Shown here: positions 16,591 through 25,477 of the stretch, piece by piece
Layout of the letters: every line of letters begins with the position of its first letter
Numbering within the stretch: the first letter of the stretch is position 1
DNA from: Myxococcales bacterium
GTDB lineage: Bacteria; UBA10199; 2-02-FULL-44-16; JAAZCA01
NCBI GenBank assembly: GCA_012513515.1
Contig: JAAZCA010000010.1
Span: 1 to 28,103, forward strand
Reading direction: 5' to 3'
Length of the DNA stretch: 28,103 nucleotides
Translations under genes and position numbers: made by a program
Notes under the pieces: generated by a model
What the model saw: the letters and a program-made list of their open reading frames with translations, nothing else
The model's database searches: none
Told to the model about the DNA's origin: nothing

Positions 16591-16616
16591 CGCACCCGTT
16601 TTAGGGTGCGTTTTTT
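16591..16616 (+). terminator. Riboswitch-controlled intrinsic terminator
   Basis: A 7-bp GC-rich stem, CGCACCC (16591-16597) with GGGTGCG (16604-16610), has a six-base loop and is followed directly by six T. It lies 15 nt after the TPP aptamer and 16 nt before the thiS ATG. The aptamer's own GGGTGCG (16494-16500) can pair with the first terminator arm, forming an antiterminator when TPP is absent. Confidence 0.9.
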
Positions 16617-16632
16617 ATTTGGAGCTGCACAC

Positions 16633-16833
16633 ATGAAGATAACCTTGAATGGAAACGAAAAGGATATCTCCGACGAAATCGTCCTATCCGCCCTCCTTTC
16701 CGAAATCGGGATCGATGAAAGAGGGACGGCAGTGGCTATAAATGGTGAAATCGTCTCAAAAAAAACATTCCACGAAAAAAAGATTAATGCAGGGGACAGA
16801 ATCGATCTTCTGCGCGCGATCGGAGGGGGATGA
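16633..16833 (+). CDS. thiS: Thiamin biosynthesis sulfur carrier protein ThiS
   Basis: This 66-residue ubiquitin-fold protein begins [12 protein letters not shown] and ends in the required Gly-Gly (RAIGGG). That C-terminus is adenylated and thiocarboxylated to deliver sulfur to the thiazole ring. [11 protein letters not shown] is the family's central strand. The start at 16633 is chosen over an upstream in-frame ATG (16606) because the upstream one lies inside the terminator hairpin, whereas GGAG (16621-16624) sits 8 nt before 16633. The thiS stop overlaps the thiG start. ThiF, the activating enzyme, is not in the window. Confidence 0.93.
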   Translation: MKITLNGNEKDISDEIVLSALLSEIGIDERGTAVAINGEIVSKKTFHEKKINAGDRIDLLRAIGGG

Positions 16834-17606
16834 TGGACGAACTGAAAATAGCGGGAAAAACATTCTCTTCGCGGCTCTTAATAGGCACCGGAAAATTTCC
16901 ATCCAACGATTCGATGAGAGATGCGATTGAATCATCGGGAGCGCAGATAGCCACCGTTGCACTCAGGCGCGTCGATCTGAGCAAAGAGGATGGCGATATC
17001 CTGTCATACATCGACAGAAAAAAGATCACCCTTCTTCCCAACACCTCCGGAGCCAGAGACGCCAAAGAGGCGGTGATGCTCGCAAGACTCGCCCGCGAAG
17101 CAGGGCTCTCCGATTTCGTAAAACTAGAAGTCGTTCCGGAACCACGCTACCTGATGCCGGATCCAATTGAGACATTCAAGGCGGCGGAGATCCTCGTCAA
17201 AGAAGGCTTCACAGTCCTGCCGTACATAAACGCCGATCCGATACTGGCGAAAAAACTCGAAGAGATAGGCTGTGCCACCGTCATGCCGCTCGGCAGCCCA
17301 ATCGGATCGAACAGAGGAATAAAGACGCGCGACGCTATAGCTATGATAATAGATCAGTCGAACATACCGGTTGTGGTGGACGCCGGACTCGGCGCTCCTT
17401 CGCACGCCGCCGAGGCAATGGAAATGGGAGCCGATGCCGTGCTCGTAAACACAGCAATCGCCGTCGCATCGAATCAGTCGGAGATGGCAAGGGCATTCCG
17501 CCTCGGAGTCGAGGCCGGAAGATCGGCATATATGGCAGGTCTCGGTCCGCAAGGCGAAACTGCCTCGGCATCCAGCCCGTTAACGGGTTTTTTGAACAGG
17601 GAATGA
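16833..17606 (+). CDS. thiG: Thiazole synthase ThiG
   Basis: This 257-residue TIM-barrel enzyme builds the thiazole phosphate from deoxyxylulose 5-phosphate, dehydroglycine and ThiS thiocarboxylate. Family signatures are [13 protein letters not shown] near the N-terminus, the Schiff-base lysine K97 in [25 protein letters not shown]-type residues (here [17 protein letters not shown]), [20 protein letters not shown] and [10 protein letters not shown]. The start at 16833 is preferred to the adjacent ATG at 16830 because GGAGG is then 6 nt away. It overlaps thiS and is followed by thiH, whose GTG start is 1 nt after the thiG stop. Confidence 0.96.
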   Translation: MDELKIAGKTFSSRLLIGTGKFPSNDSMRDAIESSGAQIATVALRRVDLSKEDGDILSYIDRKKITLLPNTSGARDAKEAVMLARLAREAGLSDFVKLEVVPEPRYLMPDPIETFKAAEILVKEGFTVLPYINADPILAKKLEEIGCATVMPLGSPIGSNRGIKTRDAIAMIIDQSNIPVVVDAGLGAPSHAAEAMEMGADAVLVNTAIAVASNQSEMARAFRLGVEAGRSAYMAGLGPQGETASASSPLTGFLNRE

Positions 17607-17607
17607 A

Positions 17608-18705
17608 GTGAAGAGACCAACTACCGACACTACGACAATTCAGCGAGCTGAGCTTGAAACGGCGCTTTCGAGGATTAGCTGCGAATCTCTATCCCTCGGA
17701 GAAATCGCTGTCCTGCTATCACATTCTGCCGATGAACATCTCGAAACACTCGCGCACGCAGCGAACGAGCTCACGCGTAAAATATTTGGCAGAACCGTAA
17801 AGCTCTACGCGCCGATCTACATCTCCAACGAATGTATAAACGGATGCCTCTACTGCGGATTCAACGCGTCCAGCAAAATCGCTAGGCGCACCCTCTCGAT
17901 CGATGAGGTCAAAAAAGAGGCAGAGACGCTGATATCGACAGGCCATAGACATCTGCTGCTTGTCTCCGGCGAAGACCCTAAGGCAGTCACCGTCGATTCC
18001 CTCTGCGAAATCGCGAAATCGATTCGTCCCTCTTGCGCAAGCCTGTCTGTAGAAGTTCAGCCATTCGACGAATCAGGGTATCGAAAACTTTCCGAGGCCG
18101 GCGTCGATGGTGTGACTCTTTATCAGGAGACCTACGACCGCATCTCTTACGAAAAATTCCACCGCAGCGGTCCCAAAAAATTTTTCGAGGCAAGGCTTAG
18201 ATCCGTGGATTCAGCCGGTGCAGCGGGGATGAGATTTTTGGGGCTTGGAGCTCTCCTCGGACTTTTCGACTGGAGGCAGGAGGCCCTGTCGCTGATCGCT
18301 CACGCCAGAGAGATGATGAAAAAGCATTGGAGATCGTTTGTTACGGTAAGCGTTCCCAGAATAAGGGACTGTTCATCATCCTTCAAAATGCCAAACCCGG
18401 TTACAGACAGAGATCTCGCTCACATGATCTGCGTCCTCAGGCTGGCGCTGCCGCGATGCGGAATCATCCTATCGACGAGAGAGCCGGCCGATCTCAGAAG
18501 AAACCTACTTCCTCTCGGAGTCACCCAGATGAGCGCAGGCTCGTGCACATCGCCTGGAGGATACACCTCGCAAGAAAAATCCGGCGAGCAATTTCATATG
18601 GAAGACCACAGAAAGGCCTCCGAAGTGGCAACCTCTCTGATCGAAATGGGATATGACCCGATCTGGAAGGACTGGGACAGCAACTTATTTGGAACCAACG
18701 GCTAA
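17608..18705 (+). CDS. thiH: 2-iminoacetate synthase ThiH (radical SAM)
   Basis: This 365-residue radical SAM enzyme cleaves tyrosine to give dehydroglycine for the thiazole ring. The iron-sulfur cluster motif CX3CX2C is C76, C80, C83 in [13 protein letters not shown]. Further signatures are [50 protein letters not shown] and [12 protein letters not shown]. It starts with GTG (17608), 1 nt after the thiG stop. Use of ThiH rather than the oxygen-dependent ThiO points to anaerobic or low-oxygen thiamin synthesis. thiC begins a few bases after its stop. Confidence 0.95.
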   Translation: MKRPTTDTTTIQRAELETALSRISCESLSLGEIAVLLSHSADEHLETLAHAANELTRKIFGRTVKLYAPIYISNECINGCLYCGFNASSKIARRTLSIDEVKKEAETLISTGHRHLLLVSGEDPKAVTVDSLCEIAKSIRPSCASLSVEVQPFDESGYRKLSEAGVDGVTLYQETYDRISYEKFHRSGPKKFFEARLRSVDSAGAAGMRFLGLGALLGLFDWRQEALSLIAHAREMMKKHWRSFVTVSVPRIRDCSSSFKMPNPVTDRDLAHMICVLRLALPRCGIILSTREPADLRRNLLPLGVTQMSAGSCTSPGGYTSQEKSGEQFHMEDHRKASEVATSLIEMGYDPIWKDWDSNLFGTNG

Positions 18706-18719
18706 CAATGGAGAATGCG

Positions 18720-20042
18720 ATGAGAAAAGAATGGATAGCAAAACGTAGCGGCGATAAGATAAAAACGCAGATGTACTACGCGCGAAAAGGGATAATTACT
18801 GGAGAGATGAAGTACGTCGCTGAAAATGAATCCCTGCCCGCCGAAGATGTCCGCACCGCTATCGCAGCGGGAAGGATGGTAATACCCGCCAACATAAATC
18901 ATCCCCATCTAATCCCATCGGGAATAGGAAAACTCTGCAGATGCAAAATCAATGCGAACATAGGAAACTCTTCTATTTCATCGGATATAGGATGCGAGCT
19001 CGGCAAACTGCGCCTCGCCGTTGCCTACGGCGCGGATGCAGTCATGGATCTGTCCACGGGAACCGATATAAATGAAATACGCGAGGCGATAGTCGCCGAA
19101 AGCAGCGTGCCGATAGGAACTGTTCCCATATACGAAGCAGCTGAGATGGTCGAAAATATAGAAGAGCTTACGGTCGATCAGCTGTTCAGCGTCATAGAAA
19201 GGCAGGCGCAGCAGGGGGTAGACTTCATAACCGTTCATTGCGGACTACTCAGGGAGCATATGCCACTGGCCTCGACCAGGGCAACAGGTATAGTGAGCCG
19301 CGGTGGAGCGCTGACCGCCAGATGGATGCAGAAAAATAGAAAACAAAATCCCCTCTATGAACACTACGACAGGCTGTTGGAGATATGTCAGAGATACGAT
19401 CTCTGCCTAAGCCTCGGCGACGGGTTACGCCCCGGTTCGCTTGCAGATGCATCCGATGCCGCGCAGTTTGCGGAACTAAAAGTGCTGGGAGAGCTCACGA
19501 TGCGCGCAAGGGAGGCATACGTTCAGGCCATGGTGGAAGGCCCCGGACACATCCCTTTCGATCAGATAGAGATGAACATGCGTAAGCAGGATGAACTATG
19601 CGACGGAGCCCCCTTCTACGTCCTAGGCCCTATCGTCACAGACATCGCTGCCGGCTACGACCACATAGCTTCCGCGATAGGCGGTACGATGGCGGCGTTT
19701 TGCGGCGCAGCGATGCTTTGCTACGTCACGCCAAAGGAACACTTGGGACTTCCAAACGCCGATGACGTCCGCGCTGGAGTGATAGCTCATAAGATAGCCG
19801 CCCACGCAGCTGACATCGCCCTGAAAAAACCCGGAGCCCGGCTAAAGGATGACGCAATGTCGAAGGCTCGTTTCGAACTCGATTGGGATAAACAATTCGA
19901 ATTCATGCTCGATCCCGACAAGGCCAGGGACTACCTGAATGAGGCCAACTCGAAAAAGGGGCTCAAAACGGCGGAACCGTGTTCAATGTGCGGGCCCAAA
20001 TTCTGCGCAATGCGAATTTCCCGCGAAGTTTCAGGTCATTGA
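18720..20042 (+). CDS. thiC: Phosphomethylpyrimidine synthase ThiC
   Basis: This 440-residue radical SAM enzyme converts aminoimidazole ribotide to the HMP-phosphate pyrimidine of thiamin, drawing on the purine pathway intermediate. Signatures are [54 protein letters not shown] and the C-terminal cluster motif CX2CX4C in [10 protein letters not shown]. The length fits the short ThiC without the N-terminal extension. The start at 18720 has GGAG 6 nt upstream; an in-frame ATG at 18708 has no clear RBS and would add four residues. It completes thiSGHC, the thiazole and pyrimidine branches in one operon. Confidence 0.96.
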   Translation: MRKEWIAKRSGDKIKTQMYYARKGIITGEMKYVAENESLPAEDVRTAIAAGRMVIPANINHPHLIPSGIGKLCRCKINANIGNSSISSDIGCELGKLRLAVAYGADAVMDLSTGTDINEIREAIVAESSVPIGTVPIYEAAEMVENIEELTVDQLFSVIERQAQQGVDFITVHCGLLREHMPLASTRATGIVSRGGALTARWMQKNRKQNPLYEHYDRLLEICQRYDLCLSLGDGLRPGSLADASDAAQFAELKVLGELTMRAREAYVQAMVEGPGHIPFDQIEMNMRKQDELCDGAPFYVLGPIVTDIAAGYDHIASAIGGTMAAFCGAAMLCYVTPKEHLGLPNADDVRAGVIAHKIAAHAADIALKKPGARLKDDAMSKARFELDWDKQFEFMLDPDKARDYLNEANSKKGLKTAEPCSMCGPKFCAMRISREVSGH

Positions 20043-20075
20043 CGAGCACCTTTTTTTTTGCAAGCATCCCGACCC

Positions 20076-20531
20076 ATGAAAATGACAAACTACACCAAGC
20101 AGGAACGAACGCTGATACTCTTCATGAGGATAATCGGCGTCGCGTTTCTCATCGCAGCAGCCGTTTTCACCTCCTCGCCGGATTATATACTCACCTATAT
20201 AACCGACATCGGCAGCGTATTTTTCGGATGGAAATCCCCTCGCGGGGCTTTGGGCGCCGAAAAATTCTGGCTTGTTCCCGCTGTGGCGCTGCAGATATCC
20301 ATGGCGTATTCGGCTTTCATGGTCCAGAAAGATCCGGCGCTCCATATCGAACACTCGCGCCACATAATAATGAGCAAGTTCATTTGTGCAGCAGGTTTCA
20401 CGGCGCTGCTCTTTGCCGAAAGCATGCAATTTTTTTATCTGCTGGGAACGGTGGTCGAAGGCCTGATATTCGTAATCACACTCCTGATATACAGGAGCGC
20501 AATGCGCAGCAGAAACAGATGGCACGACTAG
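20076..20531 (+). CDS. Small four-helix membrane protein, unknown
   Basis: This protein of about 151 residues has four hydrophobic segments (roughly 11-30, 66-85, 101-118 and 120-138, for example LFMRIIGVAFLIAAAVF and FYLLGTVVEGLIFVITLLIY) and a short charged end. I do not recognise the family. The ATG at 20076 is a better start than the in-frame TTG at 20058, which follows a run of nine T, though no clear RBS is visible for either. It lies 33 bp after thiC and 15 bp before the acyltransferase gene. A link to thiamin or lipid metabolism is only positional. Confidence 0.65.
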   Translation: MKMTNYTKQERTLILFMRIIGVAFLIAAAVFTSSPDYILTYITDIGSVFFGWKSPRGALGAEKFWLVPAVALQISMAYSAFMVQKDPALHIEHSRHIIMSKFICAAGFTALLFAESMQFFYLLGTVVEGLIFVITLLIYRSAMRSRNRWHD

Positions 20532-20546
20532 AGACCTAAGGCATTC

Positions 20547-21431
20547 ATGAAAGAAAGCGGCAATTTCAACTCTAACATTCCTATCTACGTCGAACTGGCG
20601 AAGTCGATGGCCGGGCGCTTCATATCGAAGATCGAAGATTTCAGACGTGAATGCGAAAATGATGCCGACCGTTTCGGGATGAGCCCAACTTTTTTAGAAC
20701 GCGTGAGGCCAATTTTTCAATTCCTATACCACGATTATTTTCGCGTCGATATCTGCGGCGCAGACAACGTACCTAAAAAAGGGCCGGCGATTCTGGTTGC
20801 CAATCATTCGGGGACAATCCCCTACGACGCAACGATGTCTCACCTTGCCGTATACAATAACCTCAAAAGCAAACGGCTGGTCAGGTTCCTCGTGGATGAT
20901 TTCATCTTCAACATACCGGTTTTGGGCAAAGTCATAGAGCGGATTGGAGGCGTGCGCGCATCATTCGAAAACGCCATGGAGCTGCTGGAAGACGGCCATA
21001 TCGTCATGATCTTCCCTGAAGGAATCGAAGGAATCGGAAAACTCTACAATGAACGCTATCAGCTACAAGAATTTCAAAGGGCCGGTTTCGTAAGGTTAGC
21101 AATAAAAATGAAAGTCCCAGTTATACCGGTTTCAATAGTAGGGGCCGAGGAGATACATCCCCTGATATGGAAATCGAAAAAATTCGCGGAAAACCTGGGG
21201 CTTCCTTACATACCTTTCACTCCCACATTCCCATGGCTGGGTCCGCTAGGTCTCGTTCCGCTTCCGAGCAAATGGAAGATAACATTCAACAAACCTGTCA
21301 GTTTCAAAAAATTCAGGGCTGCCGACGCTAGAAAAAATTCCGTGGTCAAAAGGGAAGCAGCCAAAGTTCGCGAAACGATATTGAAAAGCCTGAAAAGGGA
21401 CCTGAAGAAGAGAAAGTCTGTCTGGGAATAA
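20547..21431 (+). CDS. Lysophospholipid/glycerolipid acyltransferase (PlsC/LPLAT superfamily)
   Basis: This 294-residue protein has the LPLAT core: VANHSGTIPYDATM (motif 1, H87 and D94), RIGGVRAS (motif 2), MIFPEGIEG (motif 3, 154-162) and a VPVIPVSIVGAEE strand (motif 4). The spacing H-x6-D differs from the usual H-x4-D and fits the MGAT-like branch rather than classical PlsC. Such enzymes transfer acyl groups to glycerol-based or other lipids. The tail is Lys/Arg-rich (KSLKRDLKKRKS), suiting peripheral contact with the inner membrane. It sits 27 bp before pgi. The acceptor is unknown. Confidence 0.82.
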   Translation: MKESGNFNSNIPIYVELAKSMAGRFISKIEDFRRECENDADRFGMSPTFLERVRPIFQFLYHDYFRVDICGADNVPKKGPAILVANHSGTIPYDATMSHLAVYNNLKSKRLVRFLVDDFIFNIPVLGKVIERIGGVRASFENAMELLEDGHIVMIFPEGIEGIGKLYNERYQLQEFQRAGFVRLAIKMKVPVIPVSIVGAEEIHPLIWKSKKFAENLGLPYIPFTPTFPWLGPLGLVPLPSKWKITFNKPVSFKKFRAADARKNSVVKREAAKVRETILKSLKRDLKKRKSVWE

Positions 21432-21458
21432 CCCGTAACGAAGACCAAGGAGAAACGA

Positions 21459-22769
21459 ATGCTGAAAGTGGATTTCAAAAACATATTCGAAGAAACAGTG
21501 GGCGGAAACAAGGCCATATCAAAGTGCGACGTACAGGAGCTGGAATCGAAAGTTCCAGCGGCACATGAAAAAATCCAGGACTGGCGCAAAAGCGAAGATG
21601 CGATATTCTACGATTACATATTCCGCGACGACATAACAGCCGGCATAGCGGAAACGGCGGAAAAAATCGCATCGAATTTCGAAAATGTGATCGTGCTTGG
21701 AATTGGAGGATCGGCGCTAGGCCTGCGCTGCGCGGCACAGTCGCTACTTCCACCGTTCTGGAACATGCTCGGAAAGGATTCGCGAAAGGGGAAACCCCGT
21801 CTCTTCGTGTGCGACAACATCGACTCCGATTCCTTCGCTGCGCTCATGCAACTCGTTGACATCGCGAAAAGCTGCTTCATCGTCATCAGCAAGTCAGGGA
21901 AAACCACCGAGACTGCGGCACAGTTTTTTATCGTGGCATCGAGGCTGAAAAAGCTGCTGGGTCAGAGCTGGTCTAAAAACCTTGTCATCATAACTGATCC
22001 CAAGTCGGGCGAATTGAGGCCGATGGTGGAAAAGGAAGGGATCACATCCTTCGCCATTCCGCCAAAACTCGGCGGAAGATTTTCCGTCCTCTCACCCGTA
22101 GGACTTTTTCCTGCCGCATGCGTAGGGATAGACATCGAAAATCTCGTGGCAGGCGCAAGGGAGATGGCCAAAAGATGTTGTTCGCCGGATCTGAAATCCA
22201 ATCCCGCCTACGCACTAGGGGGCTACCACTACATCCTCGACACCGAGAAGAAGATGAATATATCGGTCATGATGCCATACAGCGATGCCCTCTCGCTTGC
22301 CTCCGACTGGTACGTCCAATTGTGGGCCGAAAGTCTGGGCAAGGCCGGTCGCGGACAAACCCCGGTAAAAGCGCTGGGCGCTACCGACCAACATTCGCAG
22401 GTTCAGCTGTACATGGAAGGTCCTAGCGATAAGGTGTTCACCTTCCTGTATGTGGAAAAATTTTCTTCTCGGAACGAGGAGACGATAGTGGAAGAACCCT
22501 CGGAGGCATTCTCTTACATAAAGGAAAGAACTCTCTCGGAAATTCTCAACGCTGAATGCGAGGCCACGATAGGCGCGCTGACAAAGATGAACAGGCCGAG
22601 CATGAAGATATCTTTCCCGAACGTCGACGCCCTACATCTTGGTGAATTTTTCATGTTCTACCAGATCGCCACCGCGTTTGCAGGCGCGCTTTATGGGATA
22701 AACCCCTTTGACCAGCCGGGTGTCGAACTTGGAAAAATTTTGACGAGGGAAATTCTTACAAAACGTTAG
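21459..22769 (+). CDS. pgi: Glucose-6-phosphate isomerase (short bacterial form)
   Basis: This 436-residue PGI interconverts glucose-6-phosphate and fructose-6-phosphate. It shows VIVLGIGGSALGLR, the SIS motif VISKSGKTTETAAQF, GGRFSVLSPVGLFP (PGI signature 1), WAESLGK, GATDQHSQVQLYMEGP and INPFDQPGVELGK (signature 2). The length matches the short form found in Firmicutes and some Deltaproteobacteria, not the 550-residue enterobacterial form. A strong AAGGAG RBS precedes the ATG. Its TAG stop overlaps by 4 bp the TAA of the convergent lipoprotein gene. Confidence 0.96.
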   Translation: MLKVDFKNIFEETVGGNKAISKCDVQELESKVPAAHEKIQDWRKSEDAIFYDYIFRDDITAGIAETAEKIASNFENVIVLGIGGSALGLRCAAQSLLPPFWNMLGKDSRKGKPRLFVCDNIDSDSFAALMQLVDIAKSCFIVISKSGKTTETAAQFFIVASRLKKLLGQSWSKNLVIITDPKSGELRPMVEKEGITSFAIPPKLGGRFSVLSPVGLFPAACVGIDIENLVAGAREMAKRCCSPDLKSNPAYALGGYHYILDTEKKMNISVMMPYSDALSLASDWYVQLWAESLGKAGRGQTPVKALGATDQHSQVQLYMEGPSDKVFTFLYVEKFSSRNEETIVEEPSEAFSYIKERTLSEILNAECEATIGALTKMNRPSMKISFPNVDALHLGEFFMFYQIATAFAGALYGINPFDQPGVELGKILTREILTKR

Positions 22770-23884
22770 AAGTCGAGAGTCCCTTCCATAACGGCAATGA
22801 CATTCGCTCCCGAGAGAAACTGATCGAAAAGATCGTTGCCGGACGGGTTCTGTGGAAGAGATGTTTCCATTCTCATCGTAATAGAACCCTGCGAAAGCGG
22901 GGATATCGTTTCGATGGTCAGGTCAGGAACATTGAAATCTATAAGCGCTGCCATACCCTGCTTGACCTGATCGGCAGAGAGCTCTCCAAGCGCAGCCCTT
23001 ATCCTGAATGAAACTCCAGACAGCGTAATTCTTGAGCCGTCGAATGTCCCCTCAGCCTCAACGCCTTCCGTACCGCTCACGACAAGGGTCACGGTCGTTC
23101 CGCTAGGCAGCTGAGTGACCTCCTCGCTTCTCAGATAATATATCGCATTGGGAAAATCATCCATCCTGAGCTTTGCCGACCCTCCGCTGACGTTGAAGGT
23201 GACAGGTCCCGTCACCTCCATCGGCTTAGGTCCGCCCGGGGCAAGCTGAGGAATATCGATCGCAAAACCGCCGTTGTAACACGCCGTGTTCCCTCCCGGC
23301 TCACAGGAAGTGGAGCCACCGCCGAGTTCTATTTCGCCGTTCGGCCCTTCCTCAGCCTCGCCAACTAGCTGCAGATAATAATACCCCTCCTTGGGGTAAT
23401 CATAGACCGCTATTACAAGAGACCTGTGTATTACGGAAGTTTCGTTCCGCGATTCCTCTTCAAGATCTTCAATGCGTTTTGGAATCCAACGCTCCTCATG
23501 TCCGGTTACCCAGCCCCCCCACGAAGCCTTGGTGGTTTCAAGGTTTCTTGGAGAGTATGTAATTTCCACAGAGAGGGAGCTACCCGGAGGAACGACTATA
23601 TCGGCCGGCTCCACATCCACCGCCCCTACTTTTACTGAATTGATTTTAAAATGGCCGACAGCGTTCGACCCCTTGTCGAATGCTATCGCGCGAATATGCT
23701 GTTCCCCATCCGATGATGAATTGGCAAAGACAAAGCTCTTCGTAACGCTCTTCGTTATCTGCGTCTGGTCAAAATACTCGGTTCGCCATTCGAGAAACTG
23801 CGTCTCCGAGGAGCAGGATACGAGTAGAGAGATCGCGATAGAGATTATGGCGAGCGAGTTCTTTATGTTAATAGAAATATTCAC
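22766..23884 (-). CDS. Lipoprotein with possible ASH-type Ig domain
   Basis: This 372-residue protein has a signal sequence ending in the lipobox LVSC (lipid Cys about residue 24). Residues about 45-175 resemble an ASH/HYDIN-type immunoglobulin-like domain: a FVFANSSSDGEQH-like strand, then VPPGSSLSVEITYSPRN, typical of that fold. A Gly/Cys linker follows, then a beta-rich C-terminal half with no recognised family. The start is GTG (23882-23884), with GAGGGG about 5 nt upstream. It is probably exported and outer-membrane anchored. The domain call is by eye and tentative. It ends in a 4-bp stop overlap with pgi. Confidence 0.7.
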   Translation of the reverse strand: MNISINIKNSLAIISIAISLLVSCSSETQFLEWRTEYFDQTQITKSVTKSFVFANSSSDGEQHIRAIAFDKGSNAVGHFKINSVKVGAVDVEPADIVVPPGSSLSVEITYSPRNLETTKASWGGWVTGHEERWIPKRIEDLEEESRNETSVIHRSLVIAVYDYPKEGYYYLQLVGEAEEGPNGEIELGGGSTSCEPGGNTACYNGGFAIDIPQLAPGGPKPMEVTGPVTFNVSGGSAKLRMDDFPNAIYYLRSEEVTQLPSGTTVTLVVSGTEGVEAEGTFDGSRITLSGVSFRIRAALGELSADQVKQGMAALIDFNVPDLTIETISPLSQGSITMRMETSLPQNPSGNDLFDQFLSGANVIAVMEGTLDF

Positions 23885-24100
23885 CCAAGCCCCTCTACAG
23901 AATGTGATTTCCTCAGTCCATACGCAGCGCGCAAAGAGAGCAACAAAATGACATCCGGTGCCATCTTATCGGCTAGTCCGCAAAGATGTTGCTTGAAATT
24001 TCAACTTTTTCGGATTCTCCGCCCCGATCGTCGAACATAAGTCAAACAGAATGTACCCCCGCCAAATTCCCAAAAATGGAGAATTCCCATCAAAGGAACC
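23885..24100. other. Intergenic region without recognised gene
   Basis: This 216-bp stretch lies between the ends of two minus-strand genes. It must hold the promoter of the ASH-type lipoprotein gene and the 3' end of the mannose-phosphate gene transcript. Near 24075-24092 is an imperfect palindrome centred on GAATTC with TGG/CCA arms. No clear terminator, promoter hexamer pair or small coding frame was seen. Confidence 0.35.
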
Positions 24101-25072
24101 TCATTGGAAAATTTTTGCAAGCTCCCTGAGCACCGCACTCGGTGGATTTATTTTTCCTGAGACATACAAAGCGCGAATCCCCTCCCAGACTCCGATATCG
24201 GACCATTCGCTCTCCAGCGGAATCAGAAACATATCGCCAAACCGAGCCACCGACTCCATCACGGCGTGATCGATGGAAATCCTCGGCATCTCAGCCATAT
24301 AGAATTCATCGGCATCCTCAGCTCGCCCGTTACGAAGCAAGTTCAGATAAATATCCACCGAAGATAGGAGATCGGGAGAATACTTCGCCAGCATCCTCCT
24401 GAAAGAGGCGGCATGAAATACGTACATCCCGCTATTCCAGAGATAATCCCCGGCTTCAATCAGGGGCTGAGGAAAATCCGGCTTTTGAACAAACTCGGTG
24501 GCCACCATTGCGGGTGAGCCATCCACCGCTCTACCCTTGCGTATATATCCAAAACCTTTTTCCGGGCGCGATGGCGGAATCCCGAAGAGCAGCAGCGCAC
24601 TGTGCTGCGCAGCGAAGAGAACGCCATCTACAATATTTTTTCTGAATGCCGGGAGATTACCTATCCAGTGATCGGATGGGGTCAGGATGCCAACGGCGTC
24701 GGGATCCACCTCCGCAAGGCGAGCAGCAAAGATAGCGACCGCAGGCCCGGTATCCTTGTTTTTTCCAGTGGGCTCAAGGGTGATATTTTGAGGCAAAATC
24801 CAAGGCAGGTTCTCCTTTACGGCAGATTCAAAAGCCCTGTTGGTTGCAACATGCATTCGATCCGTTGCTACAAGCCCGGCAAACCTGTCGGCAGTAACCG
24901 CAATCATGGGGCCTTGCCCGGTAAGATCGCAGAACTGTTTTGGCCTCTCCGGAGTGCTTATAGGGGCTAGCCTCCCGCCCATCCCTCCGGCGAGCAGACA
25001 GCAATGGACCCTGGGTAGACTAGCCAGCATCGAAGCGGAGGCACCGAAAAATTGTGAAACTAAGCCCGTCAT
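24101..25072 (-). CDS. manC: Mannose-1-phosphate guanylyltransferase
   Basis: This 323-residue nucleotidyltransferase makes GDP-mannose from mannose-1-phosphate and GTP for surface glycans. The NTP-binding signature is LLAGGMGGRLAPIS with PKQF (about 26-47), where family members usually have WPLSR. LEPTGKNKDTGPAVAI, ILTPSDHWI, GFGYIRKG, FVQKPDFP, LWNSGMYVF, ISIDHAVME and EWSDIGVWEG follow in order. Residues 1-21 are an extension before the usual start; it is kept because a GGGAG RBS lies about 8 nt before this ATG. It lacks the C-terminal isomerase domain of bifunctional enzymes and stands alone, with no glycan cluster nearby. Confidence 0.88.
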   Translation of the reverse strand: MTGLVSQFFGASASMLASLPRVHCCLLAGGMGGRLAPISTPERPKQFCDLTGQGPMIAVTADRFAGLVATDRMHVATNRAFESAVKENLPWILPQNITLEPTGKNKDTGPAVAIFAARLAEVDPDAVGILTPSDHWIGNLPAFRKNIVDGVLFAAQHSALLLFGIPPSRPEKGFGYIRKGRAVDGSPAMVATEFVQKPDFPQPLIEAGDYLWNSGMYVFHAASFRRMLAKYSPDLLSSVDIYLNLLRNGRAEDADEFYMAEMPRISIDHAVMESVARFGDMFLIPLESEWSDIGVWEGIRALYVSGKINPPSAVLRELAKIFQ

Positions 25073-25188
25073 AAAATTATCTCCCTTTCTGAACTGACGT
25101 TATCGAAGCAATCGCAAATATGTTGCTATTTTCCTCGCCCGTTGTTTCCTCGCCCGCAGATGATTTTCTAGGTTCAGTCAACTGTTCG

Positions 25189-25201
25189 ATATCTGAGATA
25201 T
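25189..25201. repeat. 13-bp perfect palindrome, operator-like
   Basis: ATATCT and AGATAT flank a single G. A further half-site, GAGATAT, follows at 25211-25217. The spacing and dyad symmetry resemble a dimeric regulator site between two divergent genes. No regulator gene lies nearby, and AT-rich DNA gives short palindromes by chance. Confidence 0.35.
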
Positions 25202-25430
25202 TTTTTTATCGAGATATATAAAGTAATACATCATCTAAATTAATCTATACATTTGTTTTAAATCATCTAAATTATATTGAAACTGATTAGCACATGCCAT
25301 TGATCAGATTTGGGGAAAGTGTTAGGGAATCGGCTCCGGCGTCAACAGCTTGACTGACCCCATTCCGTTAAAAGGGAAATTAAAGTAAATTTGTCAGGGG
25401 TTTAGCGGTAAAACGTCAAAAGCTTAGGGA

Positions 25431-25477
25431 ATTTGTTGCAAATCTGGGTTAAAAACTACCCGCCGGCCAAGAGCCGG
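25431..25477 (+). promoter_or_regulatory. Three consecutive stem-loops in leader of right-edge gene
   Basis: Reading rightward: ATTTG-TTG-CAAAT (25431-25443), GGGT-loop-ACCC (25446-25461) and CCGGC-CAAGA-GCCGG (25463-25477). They are separated by 1-3 bases and lie 92 nt before the probable TTG start. The compact series looks like a structured 5' leader. It does not match the TPP, cobalamin or c-di-GMP consensus that I know. No T-run follows, so it is not a simple terminator. Confidence 0.4.

Noticed and set aside
20043-20060. Terminator at the nine-T run after thiC
   Set aside because: The bases before the T-run form only a 3-4 bp stem (GGT/ACC or GTCA/TGAC), too weak to call an intrinsic terminator.
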